Of a stretch of DNA of 28,460 bases, positions 20,715-28,460 are shown in pieces. The notes beneath the pieces were generated by a model. The model saw only the letters and a list, made by a program, of their open reading frames with translations. It was not told the origin of the DNA and did no database searches. The position numbers and the translations under genes are program-made. Each line of letters starts with the position of its first letter. Positions within the stretch are counted from its first letter, which is position 1. Origin of the DNA: Nemertoderma westbladi (Eukaryota; Xenacoelomorpha; Nemertodermatida; Nemertodermatidae); contig JAUCBJ010005114.1 in NCBI GenBank assembly GCA_032718475.1, positions 1-28,460 on the forward strand. The letters run 5' to 3'.

Positions 20715-20885
20715 GTGTCCGCTTTTTCTTCTCATTGTGTCCCCTTTTTTTACTCCTTTAGTCCTTTGTCCCCCTTTTTTTTACCCCTTTGACCCCCTTT
20801 TTTTTTACCCCTTTGTCCCGTTTTTTACTCGCTCGAAATTACTTTTCTGTCCCATTTTTATTGCTCTATTTGACCCATTTCTTCG
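20715..20885. repeat. polypyrimidine tract of degenerate CCCCTTTTTTT repeats
   Basis: Blocks of the form TTTGTCCCCCTTTTTTTTAC recur at roughly 25-30 base steps on the plus strand, with a nearly pure C/T composition. Coding frames across it are low complexity. Confidence 0.8.
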
Positions 20886-21024
20886 CCATACTGACTGTAC
20901 TGATGCAACATCCAGGAAGTGATTAACACAGAAAATGACTTTTAGTCGTACTCAAACTATATAAAAAAATCACGTCTGCAACACAGAGGTCGACAGCCAT
21001 ATCACTATAGCAAAACACTCATTT

Positions 21025-21850
21025 TATAACCCAAAACAATTACCAATTAAGAAAAAGAAACAGGTTAAAGAGGCGAGAGGGGGCTGTTCTAACCAAAACA
21101 ATAAACGATCACGATTGAGGGAAAGGAGTAGGTTACAGGGCCAGGTTTTCAGGTTTTTCAATAAACGATCACTTTAAAAATTTGAGGGAAAGGAGCAGGT
21201 TACAGAGGTTGGCTTTCCTAACCAAAACAATAAACGACCACTTTACCAATTGAGGGAAAAGAGTAGGTTACAGTGCCAGGCTTTTCTAACCAAAACAATA
21301 AACGATCACTTTAAAAATTTGAGGGAAAGGAGCAGGTTACAGAGGTTGGCTTTCCTAACCAAACCAATAAACGACCACTTTACCAATTGAGGGAAAAGAG
21401 TAGGTTACAGTGACAGGCTTTTCTAATCAAAACAATAAACGACCACTTTAAACATTTGAGGGAAAGGAGCAGGTTACAGAGGTTGGCTTTCCTAACCAAA
21501 ACAATAAAAGACCACTTTACCAATTGAGGCAAAAGAGTAGGTTACAGTGCCAGGTTTTTCTAACCAAAACAATAAACGATCACTTTAAAAATTTGAGGGA
21601 AAGGAGCAGGTTACAGAGGTTGGCTTTCCTAACCAAAACAATAAACGACCACTTTACCAATTGAGGGAAAAGAGTAGGTTACAGTGCCAGGTTTTTCTAA
21701 CCAAAACAATAAACGATCACTTTAAAATTTGAGGGAAAGGAGCAGGTTACAGAGGTTGGCTTTCCTAACCAAAACAATAAACGACCACTTTACCAATTGA
21801 GGGAAAAGAGTAGGTTACAGTGACAGGCTTTTCTAACCAAAACAATACTG
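21025..21850. repeat. R1-derived satellite with 137-bp dimeric higher-order unit
   Basis: Two diverged monomers of about 68 and 69 bp alternate. Type A carries GGAAAGGAGCAGGTTACAGA; type B carries GGAAAAGAGTAGGTTACAGT. Both continue into CTAACCAAAACAATAAACGA. Type A units start at 21184, 21321, 21458, 21595 and 21731, giving spacings of 137, 137, 137 and 136. The first units, from about 21030, are more divergent. The monomer is the reverse complement of the R1 interior (TTTATTGTTTTGGTTA to CTGTAACCTGCTCCTTTCCC). Confidence 0.93.
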
Positions 21851-22118
21851 GTTGATTGCTAAGTAACGTACCGGTCGTTCATAATACATACGTGATGGGA
21901 CGTAATGACTTGAGTGAAAAAGGGGACATAAAACCCATCTCCCTCCTTCTTGGGTGAGCCAGAATAGTATAGACAGCTGCAAATGACTTGTAGCACTGTA
22001 GCTCTTGTGTGCAGGCCTAGTAAATGATTAATATTAATTTGGAATGTTAGTAAAATCAATCATGAAAATATAAAAGCAATTACAAGTTTCTGGTTGAGAA
22101 ATGTCTAGATCTGGAAAC
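21851..22118. other. non-coding DNA, nothing recognised
   Basis: Only a 66-codon minus-strand frame without motifs is present here. Confidence 0.5.
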
Positions 22119-22119
22119 T

Positions 22120-22200
22120 GTTCTATTAACTTTCGTTTATTGTTTTTGTTAGAATTACGTCTCACAGTAATCTGCTCTTTTCCCTTAATTGATAATTTCA
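22120..22200 (+). mobile_element. R1 interior fragment
   Basis: TTTCGTTTATTGTTTTTGTT and CAGTAATCTGCTCTTTTCCC match the R1 interior, in inverted orientation relative to the nearby satellite. Confidence 0.65.
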
Positions 22201-23230
22201 CAAAGTTACTTCAATAATCGCTACTGAATGAACAACTGGAATCCTGTTCTCCTCCTGTGCAATAATAATATTCTACATAAAAAATCGCTCTTATTAAAAC
22301 ACTAACTAGGAAGACAGGCGCTGGAGCGAAAGGAGTTGTCAATAACGACAAATTAACGCCAAGGAATAGAATTGCAACCCAAATTGGTGTTGAAGAGCGA
22401 TTAATTGAGCAAAATTTGTATCAAATAACTCATTAAAAAATAGAAACACTGTTTCTCTAGCGTGGAATTAACGGTGAGGAGTAATATATCGCTTTATATC
22501 GTAACTGGATAGTGACTATTTTATATTACAGTACCGTTGATTAATTTATTACAATTGTAGCACAATATATTACAACTATAAGGCCAGATATTCTACGTAA
22601 ATTCTTCGTTGTTTGAATAAAATTAGTTACGAAACTCAATTAAATCAATTTAGTTTGCATGGCTTTATGACTTTTTTATATTACAGTGCTTTATACCGTA
22701 AAGTGTTACAGTTTGGTTAAAGTGTTATAGCATACAACGAAAGTATGCTATACCTTCGTATATAGCATACATTCGTAGTATTACTAAGTTTAAATATTAT
22801 TTTATTGTATTGGTTGGAGCCACAGTTTTTGACAATAAAACAAAGGGAAGCTATCAATTAGCTACGAATGTGGCACATTTTAATATGGCACACAATGATT
22901 TGTTTTTATTAATATTAAGTATTCCGCATACAAAAACGACACCGGCACATTAACATTTTACTTTGTCTTTTACGCCGAATATTCTAAACTAATTAAATAA
23001 AGAATGTAAACGATTGAGATAACGCGAAGAAGACATCTAGAGACATGAAATAAATTACGCACCAATACAAAATTACAAATAATGCAACGAAACAACATGA
23101 TAGTCAGCTGAATGAATGTCACCAATATTTTTTTATTTTAAAATACAATCCTGAATGTGGAAATATAAATAGATTTTATAACAACGAATAAAAATATTTC
23201 GCTGTTAAAAAACTCTTCCACTTTCAAGAT
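22201..23230. other. AT-rich DNA downstream of the PDE gene
   Basis: No gene is supported. It contains the inverted repeats at 22726-22770 and probably the 3' untranslated region and downstream flank of the phosphodiesterase gene. Confidence 0.55.
22726..22770. repeat. 10-bp inverted repeat hairpin with an extra copy
   Basis: TATAGCATAC (22726-22735) pairs perfectly with GTATGCTATA (22743-22752) across a 7-base loop. TATAGCATAC occurs again at 22761-22770, so two alternative hairpins are possible. Confidence 0.85.
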
Positions 23231-23236
23231 TTTATT
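23231..23236 (-). promoter_or_regulatory. candidate polyadenylation signal of the PDE gene
   Basis: AATAAA on the minus strand lies about 59 bases after the stop codon. AATAAA-like words are common in such AT-rich DNA, so position is the main support. Confidence 0.4.
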
Positions 23237-23294
23237 AATAAAACTAAAAAAATGATTGGCAGATTTAAATAATGAAAATTTAAACGTCGCTAAA

Positions 23295-26120
23295 TTAAAT
23301 GATAGTAACTTCATTGCCTTCGTTAATGATTTTTATTTTTTTCGCGGCGCTGTTACTGTCCGTCTCCTCACAATGATTGACATCCTCGGTAACCAGCCGC
23401 CCATTACTGAATATATTCCTACCTTTCGTACGAAGACGCACCTCTTTCCATCTCTCGATGTTGTCGAGGACGGCCTGATAGGATTCCTCGCAACCCGGTA
23501 ACAGCTGCTTAACCAAACCGAAGATCGGCAACGGAACGTTATAGATGAATTCGATTTGCTGGTCGGGTATGTTCGCGGTCTCCCTGTCCATCAACGGCTG
23601 CGGCTTACTCCCGACGGCCTTCTCCAGATCGCCCTGTTTGAAGAACTCCTGGTACAACATCTCCGCGGTGCGCTTCGTGCAATCCCATTCCTTCGCGGAG
23701 TCGCTCAGATCGCAAGAAGACATGAGTAGACACAGAAGATTCCGTCTTTCCGCCGGGTTGCTCCTGTCGTAACCGCGTTTAGCCATCTCGTGGAATTCGG
23801 GAAGCAACTTAAAGTGATGCGCTAAATCAGTGGCTAAAATAATGAGTTTCATTAGATCCAGAGTTTCTTCGTATTGCGTCTCCGCAAAGTTCTCGAATAT
23901 GTTACAACCCTCGGTGTTGATGATACAAACAGTTTGCTGGAAGTGGTGGCGTTCTAGAACGCTACCCTGCGACGAGTATAGACTAGCTAGGGTGGTGTTG
24001 GATGACACTTGGAAGGCGTTGTTTGTGCCCCTGTGATCCAGGTCGTGGCACAGACAGGAGACGAACAAAGCGAGAACCTCTAACTCGTTCAGCATGGGAA
24101 GCCCTTTAGTCGCGGTGTAGAGTAGGTAACAGAAATGGGCCACGGAAAAGGCGTGGCCCCAGTTATGGTACGGCGTGTCGCGGTAACCTTTCCGCACCAT
24201 CAAACAGAAACGAATCAGAGTTATCTTACGGATGCGATATTTAGTGATTAATCCCATTTCTTGGAACATCGAAAGAGTCGCCGAGACCGAATCGGAGTCT
24301 GGAAACATTCGCGCTGGAAATTTAAATAAAGAAAACTCGGGATTATCTTTCGCTATGCAAGGAATCGGTGTTTCGTTGAGTTTTGCCACCTCCTCTGTAG
24401 TCACTTGGGACATGTGGTACATCATTAGTTCGTTGGCGAGTTTGCTGCGTTGCTGGGAGTCTTTAGTCTTCTTGTAGAGGAGACTGTGGACGATGCTGAG
24501 GCCGCAGTAGATAGAGAAGTTCTCCGCAACTACCATATCGTTGGTGGTGAAATGCGGCCCGTTGTACTTGTTGCACAGTTGGGCGACGCCAACCACTCGC
24601 TCGTTCTCGTCCTTGATCGGGAAGCACAAAATATTCCGGGTTTTGAAGCCGGTTGCCGCGTCCAACCCCCGGTAGAACAGCGGGTGCGAGTAAACATCCC
24701 GGATGTTTAACGTCTTCCCGGTGCCGGCGACGTGACCCGCGATCCCCTGGCTGATCGGGATGCGAATCTCGCCCACCGGGCTGTTCTGCCCGGCTGTAAT
24801 CCCGTCAAACACAGTAGCTACTAATTGATCTCCTTCGACAAGAAATAAACTGCATCTTTCCGCCACGGTTAGATCCCGAGCGGCTTCCATAATCTCTTTG
24901 AGAAGATTCGTAACATCTTCCATTTGAAGGAACAACTTCTTAGTGATGTTGAGTAACCGGCTGCTCTCCATTTTCAAGCGTTCCTCTTTTTGGAACATGA
25001 GTGTGCTGGTGAGAACGGAAGTCGTGTACCTGAAACAATGCCTCACCTCCTTCTCGTCCTCGATACTGTACTGGGGGGCCCCGATCTTATTGCAGAGACA
25101 CGCGATCGCGATTATATTGCGAACCTGGAGTTTCGCGTGCACCGGTACGCACAGCATCGTGGTGACCTCGACGCCGAACGTCTGCGCGACGATCTCCCTG
25201 TCGGCCAGACTGACATCGGCGAGGGTGGCCGTGCGGCCCGAGTCTAGAATTCGGCTGAACGAGGTCTCGTTCACGCCGAGACGCAACTCGTGCGGTAAGG
25301 GAGTCTCGCTAAGGCTGACGCACTGACATACCAGTTCGGAATCCCCAACTAGAAGGAGAAAACATAATTCACTGTCTGTTTGATCCTGTAAGTATTTAAG
25401 CACTTTAATTTGCAAAGTAGTCGCGTCTTTATCGAATAAATCCTCGCAGAGTCTGAGAATAGCTAAATCAGCGGAATCACGACGGACGTTAGCCCTGAGT
25501 TTCATCACCTCGACCTGCTGAATCCTCCTGTAGGCGACGGCCCCGTGTTTCTCGATCAGCGTTAGATTTTGTTCTTCTATTGCGTTTAATTCGCCGCAGA
25601 CAGCGGCGATTAGCGCGACAACTTCGTCGGATTCCCCGTCGGTTACCGGCGAGCAGAGAACGCCGCCTTCGTCGCGGCGACGAGGGTCGCTGTCCCGTCG
25701 AAGCAACGAGACGAGGGGATCGCTCGCCTCGGAACCGGCGGAAAGATAACGCCGACCCTGACCCACGCAGGTGTCGCCCTTATTGTTGCTAGGGAACGTG
25801 ATTTGCGTCTTGGGGTCTCGCATGCGGACCCCCTTGTAGACGTGGGTCTGGCTAGTCTTATCCAGGATGAGCACCATAACGTCGACAACGTTGGGGAGTA
25901 TTTGCGAGGCGGCCTTTAGGAGGACATTCCCTAAATCGGTTACGTCCAACGTGCTCCCCAGCCGCAGGGCTGATTCCTGAGCGATCGGGGTCATCTGATC
26001 AGCGGTCAACCGAGGCAGGCCGCTATTATTGGAGGACAATATCTTACTCCTGCGTTCTTTCAACCAAGCCCAGTTGAATCGACCACGATTAGGTCTGGCA
26101 GATGATCCCTTTTTAAACAT
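23295..26120 (-). CDS. PDE2A-like: PDE2-type cGMP-stimulated 3',5'-cyclic nucleotide phosphodiesterase, intronless
   Basis: The enzyme hydrolyses cAMP and cGMP to 5'-monophosphates and in this family is stimulated by cGMP binding to a GAF domain. The 941-residue protein, the same length as I recall for human PDE2A, has a basic N-terminus and a diverged region to about 215. GAF-A follows at about 222-366 and GAF-B at about 395-546, each with an NK..F/Y..D signature (344 and 517). The catalytic domain spans about 620-895. It holds HNWGH at 652-656, CHDLDHRGTNN from 691, D804 and the purine-binding Q855 with F858. HFTT and ILATDLAHH blocks also fit PDE2 better than PDE5, 6, 10 or 11. The start follows an in-frame TAG directly, so no longer frame is possible without a 5' exon. 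Vertebrate PDE2A genes have many introns; this is one open frame. All key residues are kept, so purifying selection is likely. Confidence 0.95.
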   Translation of the reverse strand: MFKKGSSARPNRGRFNWAWLKERRSKILSSNNSGLPRLTADQMTPIAQESALRLGSTLDVTDLGNVLLKAASQILPNVVDVMVLILDKTSQTHVYKGVRMRDPKTQITFPSNNKGDTCVGQGRRYLSAGSEASDPLVSLLRRDSDPRRRDEGGVLCSPVTDGESDEVVALIAAVCGELNAIEEQNLTLIEKHGAVAYRRIQQVEVMKLRANVRRDSADLAILRLCEDLFDKDATTLQIKVLKYLQDQTDSELCFLLLVGDSELVCQCVSLSETPLPHELRLGVNETSFSRILDSGRTATLADVSLADREIVAQTFGVEVTTMLCVPVHAKLQVRNIIAIACLCNKIGAPQYSIEDEKEVRHCFRYTTSVLTSTLMFQKEERLKMESSRLLNITKKLFLQMEDVTNLLKEIMEAARDLTVAERCSLFLVEGDQLVATVFDGITAGQNSPVGEIRIPISQGIAGHVAGTGKTLNIRDVYSHPLFYRGLDAATGFKTRNILCFPIKDENERVVGVAQLCNKYNGPHFTTNDMVVAENFSIYCGLSIVHSLLYKKTKDSQQRSKLANELMMYHMSQVTTEEVAKLNETPIPCIAKDNPEFSLFKFPARMFPDSDSVSATLSMFQEMGLITKYRIRKITLIRFCLMVRKGYRDTPYHNWGHAFSVAHFCYLLYTATKGLPMLNELEVLALFVSCLCHDLDHRGTNNAFQVSSNTTLASLYSSQGSVLERHHFQQTVCIINTEGCNIFENFAETQYEETLDLMKLIILATDLAHHFKLLPEFHEMAKRGYDRSNPAERRNLLCLLMSSCDLSDSAKEWDCTKRTAEMLYQEFFKQGDLEKAVGSKPQPLMDRETANIPDQQIEFIYNVPLPIFGLVKQLLPGCEESYQAVLDNIERWKEVRLRTKGRNIFSNGRLVTEDVNHCEETDSNSAAKKIKIINEGNEVTII

Positions 26121-27230
26121 CTATCTATATACATAAAATTGATCAACAAATAATATATGACTTGACACCTCCGGAGCCAACTCTATATACGAAATAGCTC
26201 AGCCACGCTCTAAATAATAAAACTAAGAATTGCTGAAGACAATAGGATTCAGTTTGGCGAAAGTAATTCAATTAATTCATAAGAGAACGTAAGCTATTAT
26301 CGATAAATCTTAAGCCAAGTTGCCGCTTATAATATTAACTTTGTTCTACCACTATCAATATTGTTTAACCAATAGCAATTGTTAATTGGCAGTGTGTGTA
26401 GAAATAGGCTTGTCAAATATATGCCATAATATTGCATTATATGAAGTAAGTATCCTGGTAAATCTCTTCCTCACAGTGCGCTGTTGTGCCTGTGTTTGCT
26501 GTTGATGCGAGTGAATGAACTCTGGTTGATTGGATGAGTATTTTAATATATTCGCTAATTCATGTTAGCCACCGCGAATGTTTTCGATCTTATCTCCACT
26601 CCATGGTTGCATAAAAATCATTCATTTCTGCCAACATACCATTAGCTCAGCAATTACAGTTTATTGTTGACTTCACAGCTAAATTAGAGACTTCCAGCTA
26701 GATTATTTCTTCAGAGATGAATTAATAAAATAATCCATTATTACTATGATAGAAATTAGTGAAGAATGGCTAAGTGATAGGCACTCAGAATGTAGGCCAA
26801 CCCGAACAAAAGCGACATAAATGAGCCGTGGGAGCTGTGCTACGGTTACGTGAGTGACAAGCCAACTAAAGTTATATTACAACAAATCAATGTAAATAAT
26901 TATGATTACACTACCAGCAGGCCTACTAATAAAGCCCGTTCAAATAACGAAAGTAAATAACACACAATGTAAATTATATGGAAAAATGTTTGACAGCGCC
27001 CCTTATGTTGTAGTAAAATATTTGAAAGCTACCTAGTAAATACTGATTAAACGTATTGCTTCGAGTGTATACCAATTAGGTATTGTAGTCGTATATCTGA
27101 CCAAGTGAATAAATCATCAGATCAGTAAGTATATAAATGATTGTATTATCAAACCCAGGCGTGATATTTTGGTACTAATGGGGTAAAATTGATTCAAGGC
27201 CGTGTGAGTAGTGTGATGTGAGGCTGGGAG
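26121..27230. other. 5' flank of the PDE gene, AT-rich, nothing else recognised
   Basis: This should hold the promoter of the minus-strand phosphodiesterase gene. A TATATA word lies about 60 bases upstream of the start codon (near 26182), but such words are frequent here and I cannot assign a core promoter. A possible splice acceptor (T-rich stretch ending in TATATAG near 26125) leaves room for an upstream non-coding or short coding exon. Confidence 0.4.
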
Positions 27231-27240
27231 TGCGGGACAG

Positions 27241-27274
27241 GCAGCTTACATAGAAGCAGCTTCCTGTAAGCTGC
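27241..27274. repeat. hairpin with 10-bp perfect stem
   Basis: GCAGCTTACA (27241-27250) pairs with TGTAAGCTGC (27265-27274). The loop contains a smaller inverted pair, GAAG and CTTC. Flanking AGG and CCT can extend pairing if the extra CTGCTG copy bulges. Confidence 0.8.
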
Positions 27275-28460
27275 TGCTGCCTGGTTGTCAGAGCTGGTTC
27301 TCAGATCACGGCGTCCAATCAATGCACCGGGACTTGTGTCGATCAGCCTGCCAGGCAACTTAATTTCAAAGGAGTAGAGTTATTGAATCTGGATGTGGAA
27401 TATCTCACCATGTTAGTTCCCGCTTGTGCTATATTTAACGAGTAAGATAGTTGGGTATCTGAGCAGGTGCACGTCATAGGACCGGTGTGTACTGGTGGGT
27501 AACACAGGCAAAACTATGCATTACTGTGAAAACAATACCTTTTTGGACACCTTTACCTGAAGGGGGAGAGTGGAGACAAATGATTTCCGATTTAGGCACG
27601 GCATATCTAAGCATTACTGTAAATAGAGTCTTTCCTCTTTATGTTTGCATAGTTTTCTAGAGGCAAACACCCTAATCTGAAATTTGATATGCGAATTAAA
27701 TATAAATTCGTTTACTCAAGGTTGACAGGGAAGTGAAGTATGGTTAGAGGATAATACAGACAGCAACTTATGCTCTCGATTTCATTTATTGATTTGAGAA
27801 AAAAATCCTTAGATTTACTCATTAAATGAGCTACTGTTTTCCTCTATACTTATGTGGGGGGGGGGGGGGGGGGGGGGGGTTGGGTGTGCGGGTGTGGGAG
27901 GGCAGCATGCACACTCCATGCCCAATACACTATCGATCTTGACACTGGCAATGTAGGCCTATGCTATGCTGTATTATATATAATTCAACCTGACTGCCTG
28001 AAGTAAGGAGCAAGAACCATAAGAAACCTTAAATAATTGCAGAATTGATTCTGTAAATAAATAATTGATTAAATTAAATTCTGAATAATTGAGATGGAGC
28101 TGATCCTGATAGTTAATGGAAATGAAAGAAGTTGGAATATCTGCCTCAGTTCGGTATGACAACCAGACAGCACGACAGCCAGACAGCACATGGAAGGCCC
28201 CCTCCCCATATAGAATATATGAGACACTATAGCACTACTGCCAGATTGTTGTACTGTGAATGGAATGCTAGTTAAAACTGTTGTTTATTTATTTATTTTT
28301 TTGTCACTTGAGGTCTCCCTGAACTGAAATACATAATATTAGTACTCAATTATCACTAATCAATAATAATTACTGTTTTTTTTTATCATAAACTAGGAGC
28401 GAATATTTATAAACAGATAAATCAAAGAACAGTGACAGTAATATAATAGTAAATTCTTGA
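27275..28460. other. AT-rich non-coding DNA, nothing recognised
   Basis: No gene or repeat family is supported apart from the poly-G run. The 71-codon minus-strand frame at 27974-28189 has no motif. Confidence 0.5.
27856..27879. repeat. poly-G homopolymer, 24 nt
   Basis: An uninterrupted run of G is followed by a G/T-rich stretch. It is the longest homopolymer in the window. Confidence 0.95.

Noticed and set aside
23256-25888. Open frames antisense to or overlapping the PDE gene
   Set aside because: The main minus-strand frame is conserved along its full length; the others are shadows of its composition.
27974-28189. 71-codon minus-strand frame
   Set aside because: Low complexity and no motif or context.

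Overview
The window looks like nuclear DNA of an invertebrate animal. It is AT-rich, dominated by repeats, and holds one convincing host protein gene, a metazoan-type cyclic nucleotide phosphodiesterase of the PDE2 family with tandem GAF domains. Around it are broken non-LTR retrotransposons, tRNA-like short elements, terminal-inverted-repeat elements and several satellite arrays. There are no operons, bacterial genes or CRISPR arrays. The species cannot be named from the sequence; a marine invertebrate such as a lophotrochozoan or basal deuterostome is a guess.

Layout. 1-4938 is a nearly perfect 72-bp tandem array that runs off the left edge, followed to about 5215 by diverged related sequence. 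Near 5550-5652 is a compact unit with RNA polymerase III A and B boxes, a T-run terminator and, between the boxes, a hammerhead-ribozyme-like fold. 5731-6910 holds scattered antisense pieces of one LINE family, split by a block containing a 36-bp GC-rich hairpin array. 7075-7310 is the best copy of a small inverted-repeat element called R1 here. 8321-8740 is a poly-C tract followed by thirteen copies of a 30-bp repeat. 8772-9723 is a TIR element of about 950 bp.

11229-14290 is a retrotransposon graveyard. A 5'-truncated plus-strand LINE (11440-12897) is inserted into a minus-strand LINE of a related family, with a visible target-site duplication; further minus-strand LINE fragments and a SINE-like insert follow. 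16840-19955 is a minisatellite of roughly 75 units of 41 bp, each with a G-quadruplex motif on the minus strand. 21025-21850 is a satellite with a 137-bp dimeric higher-order unit whose monomers derive from the interior of R1.

23295-26120 (minus strand) is an intact, uninterrupted 941-codon PDE2-type gene, with all catalytic residues and two GAF domains. Its intronless structure suggests a functional retrogene or complete intron loss. Its 5' flank (26121-28460) is repeat-poor and AT-rich, with a hairpin near 27240 and a 24-nt poly-G run. Everything else appears to be mobile or repetitive DNA and its remains, and no second host gene could be supported.
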